From Halobacteriales archaeon QH_7_65_31 (GTDB lineage Archaea > Halobacteriota > Halobacteria > Halobacteriales > Haloarculaceae), in contig PXQU01000008.1 in assembly GCA_003021785.1 (NCBI GenBank), forward strand, positions 1 through 64,000: a stretch of 64,000 bases of DNA, in the 5' to 3' direction. The translations under genes were made by a program, and so were the position numbers. Under the pieces are notes generated by a model. The model was not told the origin of the DNA and did no database searches. It saw only the letters and a list, made by a program, of their open reading frames with translations. Below, piece after piece: positions 10,588 to 19,594 of the stretch (within the stretch, counting starts at the first letter, position 1; each line of letters starts with the position of its first letter).

Positions 10588-10694
10588 TGGTTGCCGCGGG
10601 TACGGGCTGGACGGCTATGAGTCCTTTCGCGCTCGCGGGTGTTCGAGACCGCTCTCCGTTCGCATCCGAGGGAGCGAGGTGTCCGATGGAGCCG

Positions 10695-11510
10695 CTACGT
10701 GTCGGCGATGTCCACGACCTCATAGCTGAGGTTCTGCTCCCGGAGCTTGTCGGTGTGTGTCGAGAGCAGGTCCGTCGACGACACCAGCAGTATGTCGAGT
10801 CCCTTCGCTGCCGCCTCCCGGACGGCCGACGGGGTTCCGAAGCGGATGTCGGGCGCGATCTCCGCCGCCTCCGCGACGGCGATGGCCTCGACCCCGTTCA
10901 CCGCGATCAGATCGTGTCGCTCGGCTATCTCAGCGACCCGCCGCGAGTCCACCGCTGCACTTCCGCCGTCCTGAACCTGTGGCACTGACACGGCCGTCAC
11001 CGAACCCAGCTCGTAGTTGAGGACCCCGTCGAAGTCCGTGATTCCGACGTCCTGTCCTTTCCTCGCATCCGTCACCGCGACTGCAGTCGCCGTTCCGGTC
11101 GCTCCGGACACGGCTCGCAACACGCCGTCCTGCATCGACAGCGATACCGTCTCTCCCTCCTCGATCGCCGTCGTCGCGATCGCGGTCTCGATCTCGACCT
11201 GTCCGATGACGTCCTCAGAGACGTGCTCGATGAACTGACGAAGCTCGTCGGTCTGTGAGATCAGCCAGTCGACGCCTTCCTTCGTCACCTCGTACCGCCC
11301 GCGACCGTGTTTGTTGACGTACTCGTGTTCGATCAGGTCTTGGAGGTAATCGCTGACGGCCTGTGCGGTAACGCCGATCGCGTCGGCTATCTCCTGTTGG
11401 TTCACGGCGGGCTGTCGTTCCGCGATCTGAACGAGAATCTGATATCTGGTGGCGTTCCGTTTGCTCCGGAGGACGCCGGATTCCTCGGAATCACCCGCGT
11501 TCTTCGCCAT
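10695..11510 (-). CDS. Winged-helix transcriptional regulator (DUF7839-like)
   Basis: This 271-residue protein begins with an N-terminal MarR/ArsR-type winged helix. The recognition region is NQQEIADAIGVTAQAVSDYLQDL (helix-turn-helix, about residues 37-58), and the wing is HGRGRYEVTKEG. The C-terminal 170 residues are a conserved archaeal ligand-like domain with GITDFDG and ending VVDIADT. The family is widespread in haloarchaea and I recall it as DUF7839; the signal it senses is unknown. A perfect 13 bp palindrome lies 24 bp upstream of the ATG, suggesting self-regulation. Confidence 0.8.
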   Translation of the reverse strand: MAKNAGDSEESGVLRSKRNATRYQILVQIAERQPAVNQQEIADAIGVTAQAVSDYLQDLIEHEYVNKHGRGRYEVTKEGVDWLISQTDELRQFIEHVSEDVIGQVEIETAIATTAIEEGETVSLSMQDGVLRAVSGATGTATAVAVTDARKGQDVGITDFDGVLNYELGSVTAVSVPQVQDGGSAAVDSRRVAEIAERHDLIAVNGVEAIAVAEAAEIAPDIRFGTPSAVREAAAKGLDILLVSSTDLLSTHTDKLREQNLSYEVVDIADT

Positions 11511-11533
11511 TACACCGGGTTCGGGCGAAAAAG

Positions 11534-11546
11534 CAAAGTGACTTTG
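11534..11546. promoter_or_regulatory. Perfect palindrome CAAAGT-G-ACTTTG, probable operator
   Basis: A 13 bp perfect inverted repeat sits 24-36 bp before the start codon of the winged-helix gene at 11510. That is the position of the TATA/BRE region of a leaderless promoter. Binding there would block the promoter, so autorepression is the simplest reading (inference). Confidence 0.5.
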
Positions 11547-11871
11547 GGTTACCTCGCCTGCGGTCGGACACGACGCACGCTCACACAGTATTGCAGTCGC
11601 GTTGAGGTGCTACCGTACTACTTCGCGATGTGAGAGCCGAGCCGACCGAGGGAGCCGCCCTTCTCACTGTCACACAACAAGATCGCGAACTCCTCAGATT
11701 AATCAGAGAGCACGTCTGCCACAGCGGCTCCCGTCTACTGACCGATGCCGTTCCAGCGGTTCTCGGTTCGCGCCCGGTCCAGAGCCGAAACGACCGAAAA
11801 TACGCGGTACAGATCCGCTGAGCTCGCTGTGGTCTCAGTCGGTTTCTCCGATTTGCTATCGTCGCATACAG

Positions 11872-11877
11872 TTTATA
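11872..11877 (+). promoter_or_regulatory. TATA element upstream of DUF5788 gene
   Basis: TTTATA within GTTTATACC lies 50 nt before the ATG at 11927. Transcription would then start near 11900 with a leader of about 25 nt, which is not leaderless. Confidence 0.4.
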
Positions 11878-11926
11878 CCTACCGACGCCGGGCGTATTTT
11901 GTTCACCGAGGGCGTCCACACGAGTA

Positions 11927-12373
11927 ATGAAGGAGTACGAGCGCGAGATACTGCTCGAACGGATCGGGCGCGAGAGTGCCACCGTCGGCGCGTCGATCCC
12001 GGATCAGATCGACGTACAGGGTGAACGGCTCGATCTCCAGTCGTTCGTCTTCGAGATCAAACGCCGCGAGACGATACCGAGCGGCGAGCGTGAACGGGTG
12101 GAGCGCGCGAAGAAGAACCTCCGCCGCGAGCGACTCCAGCGCAAACAGCGTATCGAGGGCGAAACGGACGAGCAGCTCACCTTCGAGACCGGCGAGCGAC
12201 TGGCCGAGGCCATCATCGGTATCGATCGCGCGCTCGCGGCACTGGAGTCGCTCCGTCCGACGGACATCGAGGGGGAACGCGACCGACAGGAGACCGCCGA
12301 CACGAAACGCTGGCTCGACTTCCTGAAGCAGGCGCTCGGACACGAGGACAGCTCACAGCTGGGTGGCCGATGA
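11927..12373 (+). CDS. DUF5788 family protein
   Basis: The 148-residue protein is charged and helical throughout and belongs to the haloarchaeal DUF5788 family. It starts MKEYEREILLERIGRE. A run of Arg/Lys-rich helix follows (residues about 55-85). There are no cysteines, membrane segments or catalytic motifs. Its function is unknown. Its stop codon overlaps the ATG of polX (ATGA), and the polX-DUF5788 pairing suggests a link to DNA repair, which is inference only. Confidence 0.75.
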   Translation: MKEYEREILLERIGRESATVGASIPDQIDVQGERLDLQSFVFEIKRRETIPSGERERVERAKKNLRRERLQRKQRIEGETDEQLTFETGERLAEAIIGIDRALAALESLRPTDIEGERDRQETADTKRWLDFLKQALGHEDSSQLGGR

Positions 12374-14106
12374 GCCGGAACGCTGCCGTCGCCGACCGGC
12401 TCGACGAGATGGCCGACCGGCTCGAAGCGACCGACGTCGCGTACAAGCCTCGCGCCTACCGACAGGCCGCCGACAACATCCGCGGCCACACCGTCGCCGT
12501 CGAGACGCTCGCTGAGGACGGCGTCGACGGAGTCAAACAGATCGACCGCGTCGGCGACGCCATCGCACAGAAGGTGATCGAGTATCTCGACACCGGACGG
12601 ATCGAGGAGTTAGAAGAGCTCCGCGAGGAGCTTCCGGTCGATATCGAGGCGATCACACGCGTCGCAGGCATCGGCCCGAAGACCGCCGCCGATCTCTACG
12701 AGGCGCTCGGCATCGAGGATCTGGACGATCTCGAAGCCGCGGCCGAAGCCGGTGAGATCCAGACGGTGAAGGGGTTCGGCGCGACGACGGAACAGAACAT
12801 CCTCGACGGCATCGACTTCGCCCGCGAGAGCCACCAGCGCGAGCTACTCGGTGACGCGCGGCCGCTCGCCGACCGGCTTCTCGGCTCGCTTCGCGAGTTC
12901 GACGTCGTCGACGCCGCCGACACCGCCGGCTCGCTCCGACGCTGGCGGCCCACCGTTGGCGACGTCGACCTGCTCGCGGCCAGCGACGACAGCGAGACGG
13001 TCGTCGAGCAGTTCACCGACCTTGACGGTGAGATCATCGAGGCCGGCACGTCGAAAGCGAGCCTCCGCGTCGACGGACTGCGCGTCGATCTCCGCGTCGT
13101 CGCCACCGAGGAATGGGGGAGTGCGCTTCAGTATTTCACCGGCAGCCGCGACCACAACATCGTGGTCCGGAATCGCGCGCTCGACACGGGGCTGAAGGTG
13201 AACGAGTACGGTATCTTCGACGTGGCCGACGTCGACGATCCCGACGCCGGCCAGTGCGTCGGAAGCAGGGTCGCCGGCGAGACGGAGCGCTCGATGTACG
13301 AGTCGCTCGGACTCGATCACGTCCCCCCGGAGCTTCGCGAGGACCACGGCGAGATCGACGCCGCGGCCGCCGGTGATCTCCCGACGCTCATCGAGGAGGG
13401 CGAGCTTCGCGGTGACCTCCACCTCCACACCGACGCGTCCGACGGACAGAACTCCGTCGCCGAGCTGATCGCCGCCGCCGAGGCGTTCGGCTACGAGTAT
13501 CTCGCCGTCACCGATCACGCGACTGGTTCGGGGATGGTCGGCGGCGTCGGCGTCGATGACGACGACCTCCTCGCTCTCGCCGAGACGGTCCGGGACGCGG
13601 CACGCGACACCGACCTCCGCGTGTTCACCGGCGTCGAAGCGAACATCGGCGAGGACGGCTCCGTCAGCGTCGACGACGACGTGCTCGCCGAGCTGGACTG
13701 CGTCGTCGCCTCGCCACACGCTGCCCTCGATGGTGATGGAACCGAGCGGCTCGTCGCCGCCGTCGAACACCCCGAGGTGAACGTCCTCGGCCACCCGACC
13801 GGGCGACTGTTGAACCGACGCTCTGGTCTCGACATCGACATGGAGCGACTCGCCGAGACTGCCGTCGCCAACGACACCGCACTCGAAATTAACGCGAACC
13901 CGAGCCGGCTCGATCTCCGCGGCGACTACGTCAAGCAGGCCGTCGAAATCGGCGCGACGCTCGCCATCGACACCGACGCCCATCAACCGTCGAGTCTAGA
14001 TCTTGCCCGGTTCGGCGTCCACACCGCCCGTCGCGGCTGGGCGGAAGCCGACGACGTGCTCAATACGCGTGACGCCGACGGAGTGGCCGACTTTCTCGAC
14101 GTATGA
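12370..14106 (+). CDS. polX: DNA polymerase/3'-5' exonuclease PolX
   Basis: The 578-residue protein is a family-X repair polymerase fused to a PHP phosphoesterase. An N-terminal helix-hairpin-helix region includes VAGIGPKTA at about 98-106. The palm has the catalytic Asp pair GDVD (D198 and D200) and the third Asp at about 240 (LRVDLRV). The C-terminal PHP domain starts with HLHTDASDG at 351-359 and ends with the metal-binding DTDAHQP. PolX fills short gaps in base excision repair, and the PHP domain gives 3'-end processing. The gene is in an operon: four-base overlaps join it to DUF5788 before it and to the Mut7-C gene after it. Confidence 0.95.
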   Translation: MSRNAAVADRLDEMADRLEATDVAYKPRAYRQAADNIRGHTVAVETLAEDGVDGVKQIDRVGDAIAQKVIEYLDTGRIEELEELREELPVDIEAITRVAGIGPKTAADLYEALGIEDLDDLEAAAEAGEIQTVKGFGATTEQNILDGIDFARESHQRELLGDARPLADRLLGSLREFDVVDAADTAGSLRRWRPTVGDVDLLAASDDSETVVEQFTDLDGEIIEAGTSKASLRVDGLRVDLRVVATEEWGSALQYFTGSRDHNIVVRNRALDTGLKVNEYGIFDVADVDDPDAGQCVGSRVAGETERSMYESLGLDHVPPELREDHGEIDAAAAGDLPTLIEEGELRGDLHLHTDASDGQNSVAELIAAAEAFGYEYLAVTDHATGSGMVGGVGVDDDDLLALAETVRDAARDTDLRVFTGVEANIGEDGSVSVDDDVLAELDCVVASPHAALDGDGTERLVAAVEHPEVNVLGHPTGRLLNRRSGLDIDMERLAETAVANDTALEINANPSRLDLRGDYVKQAVEIGATLAIDTDAHQPSSLDLARFGVHTARRGWAEADDVLNTRDADGVADFLDV

Positions 14107-14564
14107 GCGAGCGCACAGATGGGCCGTTCCTGCTCGACGTGATGTGTGGGAAGCTGGCCACGATGCTCCGCTTCTGTGGCTACGACGCCGCTTACGCCCG
14201 CGACCGGGGCGTACAGGACGACGACGCGCTGCTCGAACTCTCCTGCACCGAGAACCGAACGCTCGTCACGCGCGACGTGGCACTGGCCGACCGCACCGAC
14301 GACGCCGTTTGCCTCACTGAGCGCGACACCGACGATCAGCTGCGCGAGCTCGCCGCTAAAGGAGTGGAGATCTCGCTCGATCCGGAGCCGGACCACTGTG
14401 GTGACTGTAACGGTCCCGTCGAATCGGTCGAACCGGGTGAACCGACGCCCGACTACGCTCCGTCGACCGAGGCGTTCGATATCTGGCGCTGTCGAGAGTG
14501 CGGACAGCACTTCTGGAAGGGATCACACTGGACAGCGGTGCGAGACCGACTCGCGAGGATCTAG
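14103..14564 (+). CDS. Mut7-C RNase domain protein
   Basis: This 153-residue protein has a PIN-like Mut7-C ribonuclease domain at its N-terminus. It shows the conserved DVMCGKLATMLRFCGYD segment with an acidic residue, and LVTRDVALADR. A C-terminal zinc ribbon follows, with CGDCN at about 100-104 and CRECGQHFW at about 137-145. Such proteins are predicted RNases. The start overlaps the polX stop by four bases. It ends in a CTAG whose other strand is the stop of the convergent gene. The repair/RNA-processing operon context is seen in several haloarchaea. Confidence 0.88.
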   Translation: MSERTDGPFLLDVMCGKLATMLRFCGYDAAYARDRGVQDDDALLELSCTENRTLVTRDVALADRTDDAVCLTERDTDDQLRELAAKGVEISLDPEPDHCGDCNGPVESVEPGEPTPDYAPSTEAFDIWRCRECGQHFWKGSHWTAVRDRLARI

Positions 14565-15460
14565 CGTTCGGGGGTCCACTGCTCGCAGGCGTCCATGTCG
14601 TCCATGATCTCCTCGTGGAGCCCGCAGTACGGCTGGAGTCCGTCGTCCGTCCGGACGTACTTGAACTCCGAGCAGTTCCCGCAGTAGCGGTCACCGACCC
14701 CTGACTCCCGATCCGATGTGGACAGCCGATCGACCTCGGCGGTCGGATCAGGAGACGACCCGCCCACTTCGCGTATCCGCTCGGTCGTAGCTCCGCCGTC
14801 GGAGCCGAGGACCTGCCCGCCGCCGGAGTTCGGTCTCGACGTACCCGTCGATCCGTCGGGGCCGTTGGTCTGCGTCTCGGCGTTGCCGTCGGGGGTCCCA
14901 CCGAGCAGACCGATACCACCGAGCCCCTCTCGGAGCCGATCGTTGGACACCTCGACGACGCGCGTCTCCCCCTCGCGGGTCACCTCCAGCCGGACGGTCC
15001 CGCCGGGATCGTTGCGCGCCTTGAAGTTCGCGACCGCGACGAAAAGGCTCCAGAACGTCGTGATGACGCCGACGAAGTACACCGCCGTCACGGGGAGCGT
15101 GTAGTCGGGCGTCATCCCGAACCAGTTGTCGGGGTAGACGCTGACGAACATCACGACACCGACGACGGCGATCGCCGCGCCGACCCAGCTGGCGACCTGC
15201 ACCGTTCGGGTCGCCTTCGGAAGCACGGTCATCGCGCCGAGGAAGATCGCGGGCAGTCCGAGTCCGGCGAACACGCCCGCGAGCGTCCGCGTCGCCACCA
15301 CGTCGAACCCCGCGACGCCGCCGCCACCGGAGGAGGTCCCGAGCACGATCCCGATAACCGTGCACACGGCCCCGGCGGCGAACAGGCCGAGACCGGCGTA
15401 GAGCCGCTGTCGCCCCGGACCGCTCGCCCCACCGTCGTACACGTCAGCGAGGCTGGTCAT
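14561..15460 (-). CDS. DUF7139-like membrane protein with C-terminal zinc-ribbon-like tail
   Basis: The 299-residue protein has four predicted transmembrane helices in its first 165 residues (GLFAAGAVCTVIGIVLG, VFAGLGLPAIFLGAMTVLP, GAAIAVVGVVMFVSVYP, VTAVYFVGVITTFWSLFVAV). A Gly/Ser/Pro-rich linker follows. The tail ends in a Cys/His cluster CGNC-x15-CGLH-x8-C that could bind zinc. The start at 15460 is the ATG just before the first helix; the long in-frame upstream extension is antisense to the nucleotidyltransferase gene and rejected. I recall it as DUF7139; function unknown. The stop shares CTAG with the Mut7-C gene. Confidence 0.78.
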   Translation of the reverse strand: MTSLADVYDGGASGPGRQRLYAGLGLFAAGAVCTVIGIVLGTSSGGGGVAGFDVVATRTLAGVFAGLGLPAIFLGAMTVLPKATRTVQVASWVGAAIAVVGVVMFVSVYPDNWFGMTPDYTLPVTAVYFVGVITTFWSLFVAVANFKARNDPGGTVRLEVTREGETRVVEVSNDRLREGLGGIGLLGGTPDGNAETQTNGPDGSTGTSRPNSGGGQVLGSDGGATTERIREVGGSSPDPTAEVDRLSTSDRESGVGDRYCGNCSEFKYVRTDDGLQPYCGLHEEIMDDMDACEQWTPER

Positions 15461-15565
15461 ACCGGTAGTTTCGTACCGACTCGTAAAAAACCGTGTCAGA
15501 CGCTCGGCATACGAGCGCCACCGTATGAAAAAGCCCTTGATAGTCGCCAGCGGAGCATACTGGAT

Positions 15566-16531
15566 ATGAAAGCAGTCGTCCTCGCCGGCGGATACGCGAC
15601 TCGCCTCTGGCCCATCACCAGACACCGTCCGAAGATGCTCCTCCCCATCGGTGAGACGACCGTCATCGACCGCGTCTTCGCGGAGCTGGAAGCCGACGAC
15701 CGCATCGACGAGGTGTTCGTCTCCACGAACGAGGCGTTCGCCGGCGAGTTCGAGGCGTATCTCGCCGACGCCGACTTCGAGAAGCCGACCCTCTCGGTCG
15801 AGGACACCACCGGTGAGTCGGAGAAGTTCGGCGTCGTCGGCGCGCTCGGCCAGCTCGTCGACAGAGAGGAGATCGCCGACGATCTCGTCGTCGTCGCCGG
15901 TGACAATCTCATCGGCTTCGACGTCGCTGATTTCCTCGACGCGTTCGAATCCCACGACAGCCCGACGCTCGCTGCCTACGATGTTGGCGCTCGCGACAAA
16001 GCGACCGCGTACGGCGTCATCGACATCGAAGACGACCGCGTCGTCGACTTCGAGGAGAAACCCACCGACCCGCCGAGCTCGCTCGTCTCCATCGCCTGCT
16101 ACGCTTTCCCGCAGGAGAGCCTCCGCTTCGAGGAGTATCTCGCCGACGGCAACAACCCCGACGAGCCGGGCTGGTTCATCCAGTGGCTCGTCGAACACGA
16201 CGAGGTGTACGCGTTCCCGTTCGACGAGGCGTGGTTCGATATCGGCACGCCGGAGTCGTATCTCGCGGCCGTCGGGTGGGCGCTCGACGGCGACTCGCTC
16301 GTCAGCGACGACGCCGTCGTCATCGACTCCGAGATCGGCGAGAACGTCCACGTGATGGCCGGCGCACGCGTCGTCGACTCCACGCTCTCGGACACCGTCG
16401 TCTTCGGGAACGCTACCGTCCTCGACTGCGAGATCCACGACTCCATCATCGACGAGGAGACGAAGATAGAGGATATTGACCTCGCTGGCGCGCTCATCGG
16501 CGCGCACTCGCAGCTGGGACACGGCACGTAG
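15566..16531 (+). CDS. Sugar-phosphate nucleotidyltransferase
   Basis: The 321-residue enzyme transfers a nucleotide from an NTP to a sugar-1-phosphate. The N-terminal Rossmann-like domain has the signature LAGGYATRLWPITRHRPK at residues 6-23 and the metal-binding VVVAGDN near residue 115. The C-terminal third has short left-handed beta-helix-like repeats (VIDSEIGENVHVMAG, VVDSTLSDTVVFGN). The closest group is the glucose-1-phosphate thymidylyl/uridylyltransferase family used for glycan or cell-surface precursors; the sugar and nucleotide cannot be told from sequence. It stands alone and divergent from DUF7139. Confidence 0.88.
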   Translation: MKAVVLAGGYATRLWPITRHRPKMLLPIGETTVIDRVFAELEADDRIDEVFVSTNEAFAGEFEAYLADADFEKPTLSVEDTTGESEKFGVVGALGQLVDREEIADDLVVVAGDNLIGFDVADFLDAFESHDSPTLAAYDVGARDKATAYGVIDIEDDRVVDFEEKPTDPPSSLVSIACYAFPQESLRFEEYLADGNNPDEPGWFIQWLVEHDEVYAFPFDEAWFDIGTPESYLAAVGWALDGDSLVSDDAVVIDSEIGENVHVMAGARVVDSTLSDTVVFGNATVLDCEIHDSIIDEETKIEDIDLAGALIGAHSQLGHGT

Positions 16532-16544
16532 TCGCCCCGGAACG

Positions 16545-17261
16545 TCACTCCAACTGCGCGTCCGTAATCTCGACGTGACCCCTGTCGCCTTCCCACGCGG
16601 TCTCGTACCCCAGCTCGACCCGTCGGTCCATATGCGGCCCGTCGACGACGAACGTCTCGAACTCCCCGCCCTCGCCGAGGAGATGGACGCCGTACTCCTC
16701 GTTGAGTGCTTCGAGCTCGGCGATCGCGTCCCGGTCGAGGGTGCGTCCGAGCCACGATTCGTCGAGTCCGTACGCCGCCACCTGAATGACGACGATCTCG
16801 AAGCCGGCGTCGAGCATCGCGTCGGCGAGCGCGCGCGGCTCCTCCCGCCAGAGCGGCGCGAACAGCTCGGCGTCGAGCCGGTCACACATCGCCTGAATGC
16901 GTGTGGTCTGGTACTCGCTTTCAACTGCGCCGGCGGTCACACCGCCGATTCCGTCCCACTCGTCGGCCAGCGTCCCGAGCGCCTGCTCTAAGGGTTCGAG
17001 CTCGGCGTCGCCCCGCTCGCCCGAGTCGACGACACTGTCTGTCTCGAAATCTCCCGGCTCCACCTCCAGCAGATCGATCCCGATCGACTCGGCGGCGAGT
17101 CGCGCGAGCCGCGTCGCCGGGGTGTGGTACATATACGAGTCGCCGTCCGGGTGGACGGTGACGAGCCGTTCGACCGGACGGTCGGCTTCGAGGGCACGGT
17201 ACAGCGCCCACGACGAGTCCTTTCCGCCCGAGAAGAGACTCACCCACGGTGTGTCGCTCAT
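16545..17261 (-). CDS. Dph6-like ATP-PP-loop amidase (diphthine-ammonia ligase family)
   Basis: This 238-residue protein belongs to the N-type ATP pyrophosphatase family of Dph6/MJ0570. The PP-loop SLFSGGKDSSWAL is at residues 9-21. The family motifs EYQTTRIQAMCDRL, PLWRE and LLGEGGEFETFVVDGP follow. Dph6 amidates diphthine on elongation factor 2, the last step of diphthamide synthesis; archaeal members are assumed to do the same. The ATG at 17261 begins MSDTPWVS; an upstream in-frame extension of 17 residues overlaps the next gene and is rejected. It is co-directional with the DUF373 gene, which ends 31 bp away. Confidence 0.85.
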   Translation of the reverse strand: MSDTPWVSLFSGGKDSSWALYRALEADRPVERLVTVHPDGDSYMYHTPATRLARLAAESIGIDLLEVEPGDFETDSVVDSGERGDAELEPLEQALGTLADEWDGIGGVTAGAVESEYQTTRIQAMCDRLDAELFAPLWREEPRALADAMLDAGFEIVVIQVAAYGLDESWLGRTLDRDAIAELEALNEEYGVHLLGEGGEFETFVVDGPHMDRRVELGYETAWEGDRGHVEITDAQLE

Positions 17262-17292
17262 ACCAACAGATACCGCCCTCGGTGCTTCACAC

Positions 17293-18408
17293 TCACGGAC
17301 TCGACAGCTCACCGAGCGTCTCGCGATCGTTCATGTAGCTGACGAAGGCGATACCACAGACCGAGACGGCGAGACTGGCGGCGACGAACAGCGCCAGCCG
17401 CTCCAGCGTCGCCAGCTGAAACGCAGTGACGGAGATGGGACCGGCAGAGAGCGCCGGGACCGACGCCGGGCCGAGCACGTCGCCGCGTTCGAGGAAGTAG
17501 CCCGCGAACCCCCGGACCACGAGTCCGACCGCCACCACGCCGAAGGGGAGATTCAACAGCGCGGATCGAACCGACTCGTCTCCGAGCAGTCCGTCCGCGA
17601 GCCGTCCCGTCGACGCTGCGAGCGCCGCCGTCGCCAGCCACGGTACGGCGGTGTAGACGAACTCCATCACCGCGAGGAACGGATCGTCCATCCCGGTAGC
17701 GGGGATCACGCCGACGAACGCACCGATGAGCGTCAGCCCCGCCGCCACGACGTAGGTGACGAGCGACACCTGCCCGGAGTAGAACGCTTCGCGGATCTGT
17801 CCCGGTAGCGCACTCGCCAGCTCGTCGAGTCCCAAGCCCTTGTAGAGGAGGAACAGACCGAGCGCGGCGACGACGATGGCGACCGCGACCGTCGGCGACG
17901 CCGCGAGCAGGAGGAGTATCGGGAACGCCAGCAGCGTCGCACCCAGCGGGACGAGCACCGTCGACCGGAGCTCCTCGTCGGCGAGAAACTGCTTGAGCAC
18001 GTAGTAGGTCGATTCGATGTCGTGGCTCTGTTGCACGACGACGCGGTCGACGGCGTCGACGCGGAGCCGTGACTCCACGATGTGGACGAGCCGCTCGGCC
18101 TCCGCGCTCGCGACGACGACCACGGCCGAGTCGGGATCGACCCGCTCGATAATGCTGTCGAGTCCGACGGCCACGGCCCGGTCGGCGCTCACCGCGTCAC
18201 CGCCGCCGGAAATGACGGCCACCTCGGCGTCTTCGTCCTCGTCGCGGAGGTCACGGGTCACTTTCAGCGCCTCCAGCGTCGAGTTCACTCGCGAGTCACC
18301 GGGATCCTCGATACCGATGTCGGTGACGAGTGCGCGGACGGCCTCCCACCCGACGACGGGTTCGTCGGTCAACCCCGCACGGTCGACGCACACGACGAGC
18401 GTAGTCAC
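17293..18408 (-). CDS. DUF373 family membrane protein
   Basis: The 371-residue archaeal protein has a soluble N-terminal domain (about 1-145) with an alternating beta/alpha pattern (LVVCVDRAGL, EVAVISGGGDAVSADRAV). A membrane domain with six or seven helices follows (residues about 150-360). DUF373 is widely conserved in archaea with no known function. No catalytic residues are evident. It is upstream of the Dph6-like gene and downstream of sppA on the same strand; spacing of 31 and 38 bp suggests a possible operon. Confidence 0.85.
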   Translation of the reverse strand: MTTLVVCVDRAGLTDEPVVGWEAVRALVTDIGIEDPGDSRVNSTLEALKVTRDLRDEDEDAEVAVISGGGDAVSADRAVAVGLDSIIERVDPDSAVVVVASAEAERLVHIVESRLRVDAVDRVVVQQSHDIESTYYVLKQFLADEELRSTVLVPLGATLLAFPILLLLAASPTVAVAIVVAALGLFLLYKGLGLDELASALPGQIREAFYSGQVSLVTYVVAAGLTLIGAFVGVIPATGMDDPFLAVMEFVYTAVPWLATAALAASTGRLADGLLGDESVRSALLNLPFGVVAVGLVVRGFAGYFLERGDVLGPASVPALSAGPISVTAFQLATLERLALFVAASLAVSVCGIAFVSYMNDRETLGELSSP

Positions 18409-18446
18409 GTTCCGTTGGACGCTACGGCTCCTGAAAAGTCTTCAGC

Positions 18447-19442
18447 CTACCGCCGGAACCGGAACTCGGCGTCTCCGTCCACGCTGTCGGTCACACCTCG
18501 ACCGAACGCGTACGCCATCGCCGAGGCTCCGCCCCGGACCGCCGCCAGCGGCCCGCGTGCCGGCTCGAACTCCTCGACCGTCACCTCGCCGAGCTCCGAT
18601 TCGAGACGGCGCTTCACGTCTCGGCGCGTCCCGATCTCGTCCACCAGCCCCAGCTCTGCCGCCTCCGGGCCGAGATACACCTTCGCCTCTGTCGATCGAA
18701 CGAACTCCGGATCGAGATCACGGCCCTCGGCCACCACGTCGACGAACTCGTCGTAGCTGCTGTCGATCAGCCCCTGTAGGTACTCGCGCTCCTCGTCGGT
18801 CGTCTCCGCGAAGGGGACACCGGCCTCCTTGTAGTCGCCGGCGGTGAACTGCTCGTACTCCACGCCGACGGTGTCGAGCAGCTCCGTCGCCGTGAACCGC
18901 GAGCCGCGGACGCCGATCGAGCCGACGACGCTCCCCGTGCGCGCCCATAGCTCGTCACAGGCGCTCGCGATCCAGTAGCCGCCGGACGCGCAGGTGTCGG
19001 TCGCGTAGGCGATCGTCGGGCCGTCGAACCGCTCGACGGCCAGCCGGATGTCGTCGCTCGGCACGATCGCCCCGCCCGGGGTGTTCAGCTTCACGAGCAG
19101 TGCCTCGACGTCTCCGTCCTCGTCGGCTCGATCGATCTGCTCGGCGATCTCGTCCGCGCCCGGGGTCGTCGGCGAGCTCGGCACGGAGCCGCCGTCGCCG
19201 TCGCGCGTGATCGGTCCCTCGACCGTCACTTCGGCGACGTTGTAGGTGGTAAACGTCGCCCCGGCGACGTTGGTGGCGATCCGGAGCACGACCCCCGTCG
19301 TCGCCAGCAGCAGCAGCACGCCGAGCAGGTCCGCGAGTGTCCGCGGGAACTGCACGAACAGCACCCAGCCGGCGACAGCACCGACGACGAGCGCGACTCC
19401 GAGCAGTGCCCCCTGAGCGAGGGTCTCCGTCGTGTCGTTCAT
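18447..19442 (-). CDS. sppA: Signal peptide peptidase SppA (S49)
   Basis: This 331-residue membrane-bound serine peptidase degrades cleaved signal peptides. Two N-terminal transmembrane helices cover about residues 10-55. The Ser nucleophile is S153 in CASGGYW, and the general-base Lys is K205 in GDYKEAG. Archaeal SppA works as a Ser-Lys dyad in a single-domain form, and the length here agrees. The active site faces outward if the second helix is the anchor. It is first of a possible sppA-DUF373-dph6-like group read leftward. Confidence 0.93.
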   Translation of the reverse strand: MNDTTETLAQGALLGVALVVGAVAGWVLFVQFPRTLADLLGVLLLLATTGVVLRIATNVAGATFTTYNVAEVTVEGPITRDGDGGSVPSSPTTPGADEIAEQIDRADEDGDVEALLVKLNTPGGAIVPSDDIRLAVERFDGPTIAYATDTCASGGYWIASACDELWARTGSVVGSIGVRGSRFTATELLDTVGVEYEQFTAGDYKEAGVPFAETTDEEREYLQGLIDSSYDEFVDVVAEGRDLDPEFVRSTEAKVYLGPEAAELGLVDEIGTRRDVKRRLESELGEVTVEEFEPARGPLAAVRGGASAMAYAFGRGVTDSVDGDAEFRFRR

Positions 19443-19594
19443 ATCTCCGGGTCGGGACGGCGGGCGATAAAGCCGGTGGCGCTGTCGGGAGAGCTTCCAC
19501 GAGTGTTCGCGCCGTCAAGCGCGCACATCGCAGACGGGTTTCTGCCCGACTGCGTACGCCGAACGGGCGTGAAGAAAGCGTGAACCCCGGTATC

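Larger units (their letters stand above)
11511..11926. other. Intergenic region between two divergent genes
   Basis: This 416 bp region holds the promoter and palindrome of the HTH gene at its left end and the DUF5788 promoter at its right end. Between about 11600 and 11860 I see no supported gene. A 63-codon reading frame from 11630 lacks family resemblance and its codon usage is unlike the neighbours. I checked for 7S RNA, RNase P RNA and tRNA signatures and found none. Confidence 0.5.

Noticed and set aside
11602-11860. Possible ORFs or structural RNA between the HTH and DUF5788 genes
   Set aside because: Reading frames show no family likeness, and I found no 7S RNA, RNase P RNA or tRNA signature motifs.
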